A stretch of 64,000 nt of DNA from Ophioderma brevispina (GCA_023653785.1 JAMKCH010035080.1:1-64000); one strand, 5' to 3'. Positions 23,776-35,984 are shown, counted from the first letter of the stretch. The notes: generated from the sequence alone by a model not told the origin. Program-made: numbers and translations.

Positions 23776-25000
23776 TGAATCTGGTTAGTAGTATTTTTGA
23801 CAACTAGCCACCACACTGTAAAACAAGTTTTCAACTGATACCGTACTTATTTGAACAGTGAAAGTTATACGACGTTTTCAAACATATGAAAAAAAATTTA
23901 ATTTCCCATTAAAGTTCTTTATACGTTGTAAAGCATATGAAAAGTCTAAATATGTATTGTGATCAAACGGAGCTTTTATGTGGGACCACTATAAATATTT
24001 GGGCTGATTGATTGCCCTGACTGATACTCTTGCATGAACAGACCATTTTTTTACAGCCTTCTGGGAACTAATTCCTAGGGAGATGGCTCCCACATTTCTT
24101 CCATGAAGACTTGGCTATGATTGCAAAACAAAACATGACCTAACCTTTTTTTCCCCCCTTGTACAAGTTCAAACCTACCCGACCTAACACCGAGGTAATA
24201 TACAATATAAGTTTTGCTTGTAACTCACTCGTTGCAACTCATATATAGTTTTCAAAGTCCCCAACTGTATGGTTCCAACTGTAATAGAGTTCTGCACCCC
24301 TCATTTCTTTCTCCCATTTCATTTCTGATAATGGCCTGCTATTTTGAGCTACCATAAAATTTGTTGGTTTTTTTTTTTTCTGAGTTGGTTCAAAACTTTG
24401 GTTAATTTTTTTGTTTTTAAATTGCTATTCTTTTTATCAATCAGAATCTTCATTAAATACTAAACCAAAAAATACATCCCCTTTCACCCAGGACCTCTAG
24501 TGTCACCTGCCGTCACTTTGTGTGAATGGGCCAAAAGTACATGAGGTCACTACGGTCACCAACATGTCCCCCCGCCCCCCTCCTTTCCATCCACCAAGTT
24601 ACACATCATCATAGCCCTTACGGTACTCTACGGCATGCAATATTTAAGGGTTAACATTTTGACCACAGACACACACACTAGGCCCTACATACATACAACC
24701 ATAGTAATGTGCCTTCTGCAATTCTTGCAGATGACACAATAACTAGTATACGGCAATCACAGATCATATTCTGTTGGCCGATGCCAATGCCTGCAGATTC
24801 CCTTGAAAAAAACACCAACACACAAAAACAACACCCAAAATACATAATAAAAAAACAATAAAAAATAAACGTAAACAACCCGACTATACGGTTGTCACAT
24901 CATGTATACCCTATAATAGTTAATGTAAGTAAAAAATCATTGTTAGGTATGCTAAAGTGTTATTTTACTGAAACAAATTAACCAAATACCATTATCCATA
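23776..25000. other. Mostly unannotated
   Basis: 24540-24640 has a fragment of the block at 9010-9265 (CCACCAAGTTACACATCATCA, CTTACGGTACTC). Nothing coding. Confidence 0.35.
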
Positions 25001-25004
25001 TGGT

Positions 25005-25482
25005 ATGGTCGTGGGAGAGCGTGTCTAGTGGTTGGGGTGCTGCCTGTGGCGCAACATATCTAAAACAAAAATCCCGGGTTCGAATGTTCCCGGTGGAGGT
25101 AACTTGCTGGGATTTACGCGGTGCTCAATTCTGATTTAATCTGTATACGAGCTACTTGATGAAAATACAGAATACCGCGCTCCTCATGTTCATTGGAATT
25201 GGGCAAATGGGCCATGAAAGCATCCCGTCCTTCGGAGGGGACGTTAAGCCGTCGGCCGGGTCAGAGAGTCACAACTGTACATGTAATCGCGTCAGTGTCG
25301 AAATACGAGCTAGGGTGTAAAACCGACTGTTCCCAATTCCGTCACCAGTCTCAAAAAACGCGGGCATGTTAGGCGCGTCCGTATTCATAGATACACGCGG
25401 CCCGGATCAGATTACACAGTGAATAAATCCTGACACCACTACAAGCCATTACGAATGACTTGTAGACCACGCTAAGAAGAAG
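25005..25482 (+). mobile_element. tRNA-derived SINE (family S2) with conserved central block
   Basis: The 5' part is tRNA-like: an A-box-like TAGTGGTTGGGGTGC at 25026 and a B box GGTTCGAAT at 25077-25085. A central block, CATCCCGTCCTTCGGAGG then GGACGTTAAGCCGTCGG (25221-25258), is of the sort conserved between SINEs of distant animals. The 3' end is CTACAAGCCATTACGAATG...CGCTAAGAAGAAG with a short AAG tail. Part of the 3' half recurs inverted at 30497-30602. Too degenerate to be a functional tRNA gene. Confidence 0.8.
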
Positions 25483-25552
25483 ATCCTATGGTTCCATTTT
25501 CATTAAGTCTATTAGTCTGTAACCAGCTAGGTCACAAAATGTTCAACATTAT

Positions 25553-26144
25553 TAGTAGTGATGAGCCATCAGTCCACTAATCCACTAGCATTTCTTTTAA
25601 TAACCAAGTTGTACCACTATCAATTTGGTCTAACAATCATTTTGTTCCACTACATTTGGTCTAACAATCATTTATTTACTAACCATGGTGTCTAACAAAT
25701 CATTTGTCCACTAACCATTTTTGGTCTAACAATCATTTTGTCCACTGCCGGTTGGTGGGTCTAACACTCATTTGTCCACCTAACTGGTTGGTTCTGACAA
25801 CCATTTTGTTCACTAACCATTGGTCTAAAAAAATTATTTGGTCCACTTACCAGTTTGTACTCTATAATAACCAGTAACCCTTTGACTATGACTACCAGCA
25901 TTTTCTCCATTAACCACATGTGAATAACCAAAAATATACAAAATGGATTGTTTCGCCAAAGAAATGGCAATGGATAATTGGTGAGTGGACTTGAATGATG
26001 CAAGCAGTAATTGCCTAATGGTTCAAAGATCAAATGGTTATAGATCAAAATAGTTTACTAGACCAAATGGATTGCGGACCTACCAGTTCTTGGTTATACA
26101 GGTCAATGAACTAGCTTTGCAACATGTAATGCTCATCACTGTAG
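25553..26144. mobile_element. MITE with an internal ~32-bp minisatellite
   Basis: The ends TAGTAGTGATGAGC and, read from the right, CTACAGTGATGAGC are inverted repeats. 25570-25860 repeats CCACTAACCATTTGGTCTAA-like units (about 32 bp). 25950-26080 carries the complementary form (TAGACCAAATGG, GGTTATAGATCAAA), so the arms could fold on each other. Confidence 0.65.
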
Positions 26145-26592
26145 CTCGAGGGAATGTTATCATTGAGCTATTGCCAAACACTCATAATAATTGAATATAT
26201 CAAAATTGTTAAAAATGGTAAATAACTTGAATACCAGCAGATAGCATATGGAATAAAGGGGTGAAGATTTAAAAAGGTTAAATCAGGTGAAGTTTTGGCT
26301 CATGCATGCAAGTTCACTATTTTGTTGGCCAGATGTTAATTGGACTTTTGTTGTATTCGAAATGGTTGATGGAAAATTCCTTGAATAGCTTGATTATATC
26401 AGCAGTACCTGTGTTTAAGTAATAAACCCATAGACATAGTAGACTAGTAGTACAAATGTAGGATTAAGGTTATAGACCATTCCACAGATCCAGAAAGATA
26501 CACACAAAACTTTTGAAATTAAAAACACAAGGTCAAGAAGGAAAATAATTACTAATGTCCAGTCCTTTAGTGAGTCCCATATAGTGATGCAA
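26145..26592. other. Unannotated stretch
   Basis: Nothing recognised. Confidence 0.3.
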
Positions 26593-26596
26593 CTAC

Positions 26597-26939
26597 AGGT
26601 GCAAAACAAGAGAATTTCAAGGGCACCCATTATATTGTGTCCAAAGTAATTATTCATATAGATTCGAAACTCAATCATTTGTTGTTCGTATTTAGCTATT
26701 TATTATCTTTAAAAGTTACAACGAGAGGCGGAATTGATAGCTTTAATGATTTCACATAAAACATTGATGAATTTGATCTGCTCCAATTTAATAAGAAAAA
26801 CTTCAATTGTTGTACCAAAAATAATTCTCATTTCATTCCTTTCAGAGAAGGGTAGTATGATAGAAGTTTTAAATGCGTTCCAAAAATCAGAGCTTTCAAC
26901 TTTTTTTTGACACCTGATCTATTGATCTCTCTTTCACCT
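26597..26939 (+). mobile_element. TTAA MITE, family B, copy 4, decayed
   Basis: AGGTGCAAAACAAGAGAATT at the left and GATCTCTCTTTCACCT at the right are the family ends. The flanks (CTAC, AGGA) no longer show TTAA. This is the oldest copy by divergence. Confidence 0.65.
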
Positions 26940-27116
26940 AGGAATAACAAGTTAAAATTGACAATGCAAAATGTGGCAATAACCTCCTCTCATCCAACCT
27001 GAATCTCAATTCATCACATATTCACCTAATCCCAATCCTGAAGTTGTATCAAAGAAGTTAATGCTTCTGGTTTGCATAGCGTACAAAATAATAACTTAGT
27101 TGTGTTATGTTTCAAA

Positions 27117-28022
27117 TTGTGCAGTTTTGCACAGAACATGATCCATCTCAATGATTTCACCATACTTAAAAGTACTTTACATTGTTAAAAATATTACAAA
27201 ATGAGACATTTTGGTTGTATGTTACAGTCACAGCTGGAGAACACTACAGATCATGCTGAACATTCATTGCGGGTCACGCTTGGTGCCATCTTGGTTTCCC
27301 TTGATTTCCCGTGATGTTTCAGGCAAATCTAGAGTTCCTCTACCATCAGATAAACACTATATAAACAGTCACTCACACATTCATGAGGGGTGTAAAGATT
27401 TGTTGAAATATTGAAGTCAAGGTCACGGTCAAATACACCGAGGTAAAGACCTTACACAATGTCGCTATAGCGGTAGTTTTATTGTATTGCATACGGTCTA
27501 TTTATTCTGAGCTGAATCCCAACTTTCTTTTTGTAGTATATTTTGCTATTTTTGCATTTGAATTATTCTGTATGCAAAGTTGTGAGTGAGGGGGGGAAGA
27601 GAGAGAGAGAGAATTGAGTTGAATGGATGAGTAAATGAACGAGTGCTACGAGTCATAGCGGCCTGGGGAAATGTGTGAGGGGCCCCCGGTTGAATCCGCC
27701 AAATCGCCGATCCTCTCTGCTTTTCTCCCCTTTGATTCTTCCCCTCTCTCCAGGGAATTAGCCTTAGACACGGCAAGTAAGGTTTAAATAGTTAAGAGAA
27801 ACACGAGTCTTTAAAGTATAGGAAAGTAGTGGCCAAAAAATCCAATTTCAATGTCACCATTGTTTCTGGCGTAATTACATGTAAAGGTGAAATTTCAACA
27901 ACAAATGACGATTTTGATTAATGTGTAAGCAATATTTTTCTAATTCAAAAACTGTGGAGCTGAAGAAATAACTCACTGTAAGGGTTATTTCTGAGTTTTT
28001 ATGTTATGAAAAAGGTCCACAT
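27117..28022 (+). repeat. 0.9-kb tandem duplication, unit 1
   Basis: Unit 1 (TTTTGCACAGAACATGATCC at 27124) and unit 2 (same motif at 28031) match over about 907 bp in identical order, including an embedded SINE. Differences are overwhelmingly single-base indels. Confidence 0.95.
27640..27790 (+). mobile_element. SINE copy inside duplication unit 1
   Basis: GGGGCCCCCGGTTGAATCCGCC corresponds to the tRNA B-box region. It is followed by the CTTTTCTCCC...CCCTCTCTCCAGGGA 3' body and GGCAAGTAAGG. It resembles family S1. A (GA)n tract precedes it at 27598-27612. Confidence 0.6.
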
Positions 28023-28935
28023 TGTGTATGTTTTGCACAGAACATGAATCCATCTCAATGATTTCACCATACTAAAAGTACTTACATTGTAAAATATTTA
28101 CAAATGAGACATTTTGGTTGATTATGTACAGTCACAGCTGAGAACACCTACAGATTCACGCTGAACATTCATGCGGGTCACGCTTGGTGCAATCTTAGTT
28201 TCCCTTTGATTTCCCGTTATGTTTTCAGAGCAAATCTCAGAGTTCCTCCATCATCAGATGAAACACTATATAAACAGTCACTCACACATTCATGAGGGGT
28301 GTAAGACCTTTTGTTGAAATATTGAAGTCAAGTCACGGTCAAATACACCGAGGTAAAGCCCTTACACAATGTCACTATAGCTGTCTAGTTTATTGTATTG
28401 CATACGGTCTATTTATTCTGAGCTGAATCCCAACTATTTCTTTTTTGTACTGTATATTTTGCTATTTTTGGCATTTGAATTAATTCTGTGTTGCAAAGTT
28501 TGTGAGTGAGTGGGTAGGAGAGAGAGAGAGAGAGAGAGAGAGTGAATGGATGAGTAAATGAACGAGTGAATAAGAGTCCATAGGCGGCCATGGGAATGGT
28601 GTGCCGGGCCCCCGGTTCGAATCCCCACCAAATCTCCGATCCTCTCTTGCTTTTCTCCCTTTATTCCTTTCCCTCTCTCCAGGGACTTAGGCTAGAAACG
28701 GCAAGTAAGGTTTAAGAGTTAAGAGAAACATGTTCTTTTAAAGTAGTAAGTAGTGGCCAAAAAATCCCAATTTTCGATGTCACCATTGTTTTCTGGTAAT
28801 TAACATGTAAAGGTGAAATTTCAAAAAAAATGCTGATTTTTTTAATGTTGTAAGGCAATATTTTTCTAATTCAAAAACTGTTGGAGCTGAAGAAATAACT
28901 TCACTGTAAGGGTTATTTCTGAGTTTTTATGTATG
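28023..28935 (+). repeat. 0.9-kb tandem duplication, unit 2
   Basis: Partner of 27117-28022. The GA tract here is longer (28519-28541). The duplication post-dates the SINE insertion, because both units hold it at the same place. Confidence 0.95.
28570..28712 (+). mobile_element. SINE copy inside duplication unit 2, B box intact
   Basis: CCCCGGTTCGAATCCCCACC near 28611-28630 gives a clean B box (GGTTCGAATCC). This unit-2 copy preserves better what unit 1 shows with missing bases. Confidence 0.65.
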
Positions 28936-29670
28936 AATAACAGGTCACATGTGGGTCATGGGAACATACCTGACAATCCCCCATCAAAGCGCCTAAATCG
29001 GTTTATAGTCTGTATTACCCTAATTTATTTTGATTTGTTTTGGGGAGTAGCTATATTGAAGGAGGCTTAGACGCCATCATCTGCATGTTGTTATTTTTTG
29101 GTTTTCATGTATCATTTTGTCCACCAGCCAGCCGCTCTGATGGCTTAGTGTGTTCAAAACTATAGGCAAAGTGGGAAAAGCTTAGAATTCAACTATGATG
29201 TCCAAAGATAGCTAGTGGGGCTTTGATCGCTTGCTCATTTTGGTGAAGAGTTTGTTACCCTCAAAAGATTGAGATGATAAGTTAGTTAAGAAATAATTGA
29301 ATTACAATATGATCAGTTTAGTACGACACAATAAATTTCTCTTCTACTGTCTACTATTTTTTTTTATAGTGAGTCAATTAACTTAACACACAGGCACCTG
29401 CTTAACACTGAAAACAAAAATGGATTGCACTATTTATCTTGGGATAGCTTGCAGTTCATTGACGTTACTAGAATTTCTCAAAGACTTAAAATATTTCAAG
29501 TTAGGCCTACGAAGAAAGAAATATTGACCCTCATGAAATGCAGATGTGGCTTGGTAGATTCTTTCACTTCCATCAATATTAGATTGTAACCTATTGCTAC
29601 TTACAAAAGATGTCTGTTGCAAAGATAGGTAGTATATAAGTTTGATTTCTATCCAAGACATGATGCTAGA
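28936..29670. other. Unannotated stretch
   Basis: Nothing coding. Small T-run near 29360. Confidence 0.3.
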
Positions 29671-29675
29671 CTTAA

Positions 29676-30178
29676 AGCGGCACTGGCACATTTTCACAAA
29701 ATATGAAATTTCTTCAATTTGCTCTCAAATGATAGTCTAGGCCATTGGAAGAACAGAGATATATTTTACACATAAAAATAACATACCCCAAAACAAATAG
29801 GGACATTGATATGAGGATAAAGACATCCAGATAATTTGTAGGCCAACTTTTAAGTTTTACATAACTTTAATCAACAAATGTGTATATTACATGTATATTT
29901 TTGACTCGTACTCACTGATATTAAAACCACAAAGGTTATATACCGGTCAAACAGTGTGCATAGCGTGGGAAACATGCATATGGCGTGCGTGTTCTTGTCA
30001 TTCTTGCCATTTTCGTCGTCTGCTGAATTTAATCGTTCTGTTTACCCATAAGGAAGCTGATTTGGTCTTAATCATTTCGGGTGAGGGCTTTTGTATATAA
30101 AAGCTTTACAACCATGCAAAAATATCGATTTTGAAAAATCTTGAGGGCGCACTATTTTTCAAATGTGCCAGTGTCTCT
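29676..30178 (-). mobile_element. TTAA MITE, family D, copy 2
   Basis: It lies between TTAA 29672-29675 and TTAA 30179-30182, and is the reverse complement of 2403-2950. Ends are AGCGGCACTGGCACATTTTC and AGAGACACTGGCACATTTG. Both TTAA sites and TIRs are intact. Confidence 0.9.
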
Positions 30179-30182
30179 TTAA

Positions 30183-30496
30183 TTGAATTAACTTGTGACT
30201 AATCTGGACTGGGAAGCTGATGAAGTCACCCTTCGAAATGTATATGGGTTGAGTGGTAGAATAACGTTGGTTGATAGACCAATGTCTACTGACTGCATCG
30301 GGCCGGGTGCTCTACAGACACCCATGCAATCTACACTCAGTGCTCCTACTCTATCTAAACAGTATCTACACCGAATGCTCCTACTACACACTCCCATGTA
30401 CTCTTAATCAATGTCTATACCCTCTGTATAACCCTACCATAAACTCCCATACACTTTTACCAATGTCTACACTTACACCATGCTATGTCTACCCTA
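30183..30496. other. Stretch with short CTAC-rich degenerate repeats
   Basis: 30320-30495 repeats CTACAC/CTCCTACT/CCATG-type words at irregular spacing, perhaps a decayed minisatellite. Open frames here are short and I do not call them genes. Confidence 0.3.
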
Positions 30497-30602
30497 AGTC
30501 TTCTTAGCGTATCCACAAGTCATTGGTAATGGCTTGTGGTGGCTTCAGGATTTATTCAACTGAGCATGCTGATCCGTGGCCGCATGTATTCATAATATGG
30601 AC
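30497..30602 (-). mobile_element. 3' end of SINE family S2
   Basis: Read on the minus strand this matches the 3' third of 25005-25482 in order: GGCCGCGTGTAT-like, GATTACACAGTGAATAAATC-like, CACAAGCCATTACCAATGAC, then GCTAAGAAG. It is a 5'-truncated copy, as expected of retroposition. Confidence 0.65.
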
Positions 30603-31276
30603 CCTCCTAACATGGCCCTCTACCCTAAGTGCCCATACAATTAACTCCCAAGTCTCCCAGGGACTACAACCAAACCTTTGGGATTTGAGCATTTTAGGTG
30701 ACTGTCTTAATTCTAGCACTAAACTGGCATTTTGAAATCTCAGAGTAGGCCTTTAAAAGTATGTCTTCCAATTATCTTCAGGATTGACACAAGTTGTTTT
30801 GATTTTTATACTCTATGATAGACATATTTTCCCATTGTTGTCCTGAAATATCAGCCTTGAAATGCTTTGCTTTCAAAAGATATAGAGGAAAACTCCCTTT
30901 TTATGGTTATAGCATAAAAATAAAATAAGCACAGTAATCTACAGGACACACTGCAGTATACTTTGTCACATCTATTATCAAAACCACAAGTTTGTTTCCC
31001 ACGAAAGTTGGTGGTGAGTCATGTGAATGTCAGGGTCTCATATCAAGTAGAGAACACGGTATGCTTAAATCGGAATAGGCACCTTTAAAATAAGATTTCC
31101 TCCAAATCCTGATGGATTGACTTTAACAGAGCTATCTTTTTGATCAGCACTGCTCAATCATGCTCACATTCTCAAAATGCTGGTTCTTGAACTCTTTCTT
31201 GACATAGTTGTTTGACAGTACATGGGTTTGACTTTCATCTCTTCATCAAGTTTCAGGATTTTCAAAACTGTCACAT
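30603..31276. other. Unannotated stretch
   Basis: Nothing recognised. Confidence 0.3.
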
Positions 31277-31280
31277 TCTT

Positions 31281-31431
31281 ATAAAATTGGATCCAACTGA
31301 GTCCAATGCACAAATTTATTGGTCGAGTCATGAGTTGAAAAATATCGGGCGAAGCGAAGCTGAGCCCGATATTTTTCAACTCATGACTCGACCAATAAAT
31401 TTTGCATTGGACGAAGAATGGATCCAATTTT
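31281..31431. mobile_element. Near-perfect 150-bp palindrome (foldback element)
   Basis: The left arm runs AAAATTGGATCCAACTGAGT... to AAAAATATCGGGC. The right arm is its reverse complement, ending ATGGATCCAATTTT. The central loop is GAAGCGAAGCTGA. Arms are about 68 bp with very few mismatches. This explains the mirrored open frames on both strands. It has the shape of a young foldback MITE; no target duplication is obvious. Confidence 0.85.
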
Positions 31432-32718
31432 ATGATTATTATGTTTTCAGAATCTTTATCAATTCAAGAGACAAAGGCAGCCTTAAACACATACCGTACC
31501 ACATAACTGAAGAGTCTCCCCATGGCCTGGGCCATGCCTGCCATCCATGCATCATGGAAAGTCATGGCCATGAGATGCGATGCGAATGCGATGTGATCAT
31601 GATGTATGTGCATGGTACTAAACATGAAAAATATTGTTAACTGTGATTTCAAAATACACAACTTATCGACAAATTCCTAGTTCAGCCACCACGCTAGTGT
31701 AGTGCTATCATTACGGTAGTGTGTAATACACAGCCACAGTGCCGCTGTATACTAGACTGCCGATACTGGCCAGAGTGCTGTAATACCCATTTAAAATTGA
31801 TCTGCCTCGCTTGAAACTTGTTCAAAGGTCGTCTTTTATAATAATCTCCAGGTTCAGAACCACGTTATTTATATCCTGTCCGGTCTGTTGTCTTGAAAAC
31901 CCGTTCTAACGAGCCATTTTGGATCATGTTTCAACGACGTAATCATTCATTCGTTCCCCGTGCGATCAACAAACTGGCATCTTTGGCAATTGTGAGATTT
32001 TGACCATCGCTTACGGTCGAGGGTCGATCCAGTGATCCCTGGCACTGGCAGAGATCCTGGTCGATAAAAATAGTCTCGATACGTACTTGTGGAACACATA
32101 CGATCGGTATATAAAAAATGTACGTAATACAGCAGTTTATCGGGAAATGGGGATTGATGCAGTAGAAAAGAACCCGGATTTGGATCCGACTTTATTAAAG
32201 TCGGGTCGTAGGGAGATTTAAATTGGATCCAATATGTGAAATTCTTGGAATTACTGGTTATGTACAAATGAATAGGAGGGTAGATTCTGAAAACATAATA
32301 ATCTCACAAGTCGGATACTCACACATCCACTGGGGAAAGGTTTGTGCCCAATTATGCTTGTACAATTTGTATCCGTGTGTCACCCATCTACCAGCACGCC
32401 TCACAAAGCTGGAAACCACTTATCAACTGGCTAATATAAAAGTTGGCCTGAAGTAGTAGCACTGCCTTTTATGCACTTAATATAGCCAAGTAATCTTGAA
32501 TAATTAAGTTATAATTTTATTACATCGGTTTGTAAACACGGTAATTGCATGCTTAATTTGATTAGCACAAAATGAGTAATGTTACGCTCTGAGATGAATA
32601 TTTCCAAGGTTACACTGGTTCATATTTGAAGTGTTGAGATGCAAAAGGTGATAGATTCATTTTTCCAAAAAGAAAAGTGGCACACATAACTAGTCAATTT
32701 TAGAGCAAATAATAAAAT
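31432..32718. other. Unannotated stretch
   Basis: GGATCCAAT recurs at 32223. 31500-31620 is CATGG-rich. The open frames on both strands there are low-complexity. No gene called. Confidence 0.3.
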
Positions 32719-33500
32719 ATTTGCTGCTCCTGACAATCTACCCCTGAATGACCTCTGACCTCATTTATGACCCCACATATGACCCCTTGCCTCAAGCATA
32801 CCAAGTATGAACTTGATCCATCATTGCACCAAAATGCTAGCCAAGATTTTAACCAAAAGTGTATTCACAAGATATGACCCTAAGTGACACCTGAATGATC
32901 TCTGACCTCAAAGGTACAGGACAGGAGGAATGTTAAATGGCAACTGTTTACTTGTCAATGTTACAATTTGAAAAGGACATCAAGTGACACCTGAATGATC
33001 TCTGACCTCAAAGTGTATACCACATTCACAAGATATGACCCTAAGTGACACCTGAATGATCTCTGACCTCACTTGTGACCCCACATAAGACCCCTTGCCT
33101 CATTGCATAAGCATACCCAACATGAACTTGATTCATCACTGCACTAAAATACGATACATTTTAACCAAAAGTATATATATGCACAAGATATGACCCTAAG
33201 TGACCCCTGAATGACATTTGACCTCATCTGTTACCCAACATAAGACCCCTTGCCTCAATGTATAAGCATACTAAGTATGAACTTGAACCATCACTGCACT
33301 AAATGCTATACATTTTAACCAAAAGTATATATATGCACAAGATATGATATAATGACCTTAAGTGACCCCTAAATGACCGTTGACCTCATCTGTTACCCCA
33401 CATAAGACCCTTTGTCTTAATGTATAAGCATACCAAGTATGAACGTGATCCATCACTGCACAAAAAAGCTAGACAACATTTTACTGACCAAAAGTGTATA
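32719..33500 (+). repeat. TGACCT-rich tandem array, period near 120-185 bp
   Basis: About five irregular units of the order TGACCTCA-xx-GACCCCACATA(A/T)GACCCCTTG, AAGCATACCAAGTATGAACTT, CATCACTGCAC, TTTTAACCAAAAGT, then ACAAGATATGACCCTAAGTG. The array includes TGACCTCTGACCT (near 32750), a direct repeat of the half-site with one-base spacing. It ends in a CA/GACT/CAGA microsatellite (33512-33553). Confidence 0.85.
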
Positions 33501-33553
33501 CCAAAAGTTTGACACACACACACACACACCCAGACTGACTGACTGACAGACAG

Positions 33554-34350
33554 ATATATGCACGCATCATGCTGCCATAAGGTCTTTCTTATCGGATTAC
33601 CTAATAATCAAATTCAAGTTTTCTGCTTTGAAAATAAAGGAATAAATACATATAAAACATGGTGAAATGTCACTTTTTTATGAATTTCTTCAAAAGTGTG
33701 ACCTTTACAAAAATTCTGCCAATGTTTGTGGATTCCTTGTATTCTAGGATTCATTGACTTTCAAAAATGTATAGATTCCACATTGGTATTTAGGAAGATA
33801 TGAACCCAAAACTTCCCATCCATCGTGATGTGTGCTTCCCCCTTAATCGGTTAATTTTCAATAAATGGAAGCACTGGACTATCACTCTTAATCCACTTTC
33901 AGGAGAAGGAAGGGAGTGGGGATTGGGTTGCAGCAGAAGGGTGACATGAAATTCATCAACACTATTAAAGGGTGTGCGTCCAATATCCAGGTCAGTTTGG
34001 TGAAGGGGTCAAGTGTTTTTCATGCAATCCAAATCAATTTTGTTAACCATGACCAGGTGTATGTAAATAATGGATGTTTGCTAACATTCACAGATTGCAT
34101 ATTTTCGTATTTTATGAATTCTGGGCCATGCAGCAAATAGGGTGGGTGACTGGATGTGCCAAGCTTATGGCCTGCCCCAATTATTTCTCATGTTTTCTTT
34201 CATTTTACTTTTCCTTCATAAATGTTTCAGTTTTTTTGTAGTCTCCTTACATTCTAATCAATAGACACTTAAACAAGCTGTTATACTAAATTCACTATAC
34301 AATGATGAAACATTACTTTGATTAAGTGCTTCAAGTGCATTGGCCAAAAA
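33554..34350. other. Unannotated stretch
   Basis: The 74-codon frame at 33916-34140 has no recognised feature. Nothing else. Confidence 0.3.
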
Positions 34351-34351
34351 T

Positions 34352-34452
34352 CAATGCACGCATGCTCAGTTTGACCACAAATAATGGCGCAAGCCCCACA
34401 GGGCGCGTGCTATTATGAGTCTGGTCAAACTGCCGCAAGTGCATTAATTTTT
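34352..34452. repeat. Imperfect inverted repeat, about 40-bp arms
   Basis: AATCAATGCAC...CAGTTTGACCA pairs with TGGTCAAACTG...GTGCATTAA. The loop is GCGC-rich. Probable decayed foldback element. Confidence 0.5.
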
Positions 34453-35980
34453 AATTTTATAGTAAAATTATAGCAGACATTTTTACAAGCAAAATCTGAT
34501 TATGTCATGAAATCCAGTGCAGTAATGTTTTAAGGAAAATATGCACATATACCCCCTATAAAATAAATCAATCAAACGTCGCACGTAAACGTCCTAAGCA
34601 CTCAGCGTACGCTCATTAACATACGCACCGTGCAATGATAAATATCAATGCATGATATTTGTCCAATCATATTTCCTCTCTCATACTAAATGTTTATGAA
34701 TAAAGTATAATAAGATAGGGAAGGCCAAGGTCATAAGATAAATATCTATAGTAGCTATGATGTATTTTGACATAACTTGGAGCATGACAAAATGTGTAGA
34801 ATAGAAGTGGCACAAAAGAATAAGGTCATGTTTCACCTAACATGACCACTGAAATCCTGGCTAGGCTCCTTGTGCTAGATGCACCAAAGAAATTCCTCTC
34901 AATTTTCACCAAAAAAACTTTCTTTCAGCTTTAATCCTGAAAAAAAAAAACCCACTCCGACACCTCGACAGCTTACCCAGCAGGGTGTGGAGGCGGTGTG
35001 AGGACCCTGAGGTTTGCCTATCAGTGGCCCCCGCACCCTGACCGCACCCCAGGATCCTCCAAGCTTCGATACGCGTGCCTGCACATCCATGAAAACATAG
35101 TTCATAATTTTCCAGACATTTTTCAGTCTCTAAAGATAACCCTACAAACTCAACTAGAAAACAGTTTGATTTTCTTATCACATCTGCCTTGACCTATTTC
35201 ATGCCATGTCTCATATCCTCCATCCCCCCACACACAACAAGCGGTTTGTTTTTGTTTCCACTGGAGTGGCGTATCAGGTCAACAAGGCCGTCTGATAGGG
35301 GATGCGGCTTACGGACACTTCCCCCACTTAAGCTACCCCTCCCAATCCTACCCTATCAAGGTTAAGAGGTCTAACCAAAATATCCATGCATGCATAGAGT
35401 CCATTGTTCACAGAGCACTGGTAGAAGGGTAGCTTGTTTCTTGAAAACCTAACCCTAATTTTAAATCTAGATATTTCATATATTGTCCCTAACTTACCCT
35501 AATGCCTTATCCCAAGCACCAGCAGATGTCTGCTACAGTAACAGTGAAAGAGTGAACTATAGTGTCTGTGTTAGAGTTTCTTTTTAATCATGTGATAAAA
35601 GACTCATGCATGATAAATAACCAACTCTGACACAGACAAAATGATATTTACTTGCTTGATAACATTTCTGATGCCCAAACAGCCCGAGCATTATTATGTG
35701 CAAGGTTTCATTGTCATTATAGTTTGGTCCCTACTCTGAAATGGCTCATCATGCAATACTCAACTTCTTTGTAGAATATATGGTGAGTTGGCATGCAATT
35801 GCACTTGGCATGTCATCAAACCATGATCATCTGGATTTCTTTGAGACTTTACACAGAAGTGCTCCACGAAGCCATCTACCTTAGATGGATGGCACTATGT
35901 CTGCATTAACTTGGGCCAGATCAAACCAAATAGATCAATTGGCTGAAACCATATTTTGGAGGTGACACGTATGTAAAGCA
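34453..35980. other. Unannotated stretch
   Basis: No gene or clear repeat. A few CCTAACCCTAA words near 35450 are too sparse to be telomeric. Confidence 0.3.
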
Positions 35981-35984
35981 TGTT

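Noticed and set aside
25005..25100. Functional tRNA gene at the SINE head
   Set aside because: Box B is good, but the cloverleaf cannot be completed and a SINE body follows directly.
31164..31640. Open frames on both strands at 31.2-31.6 kb, one His/Met-rich
   Set aside because: They arise from the palindrome and from CATGG-rich low-complexity DNA. No domain or splice structure supports them.
32719..33500. CRISPR-like array
   Set aside because: Repeat units are long, diverged and without unique spacers of constant length, and the DNA is eukaryotic.
35034..35181. Overlapping frames near 34.9-35.2 kb as an exon
   Set aside because: Frames on both strands are short, composition is GC-patchy, and no splice pair fits.
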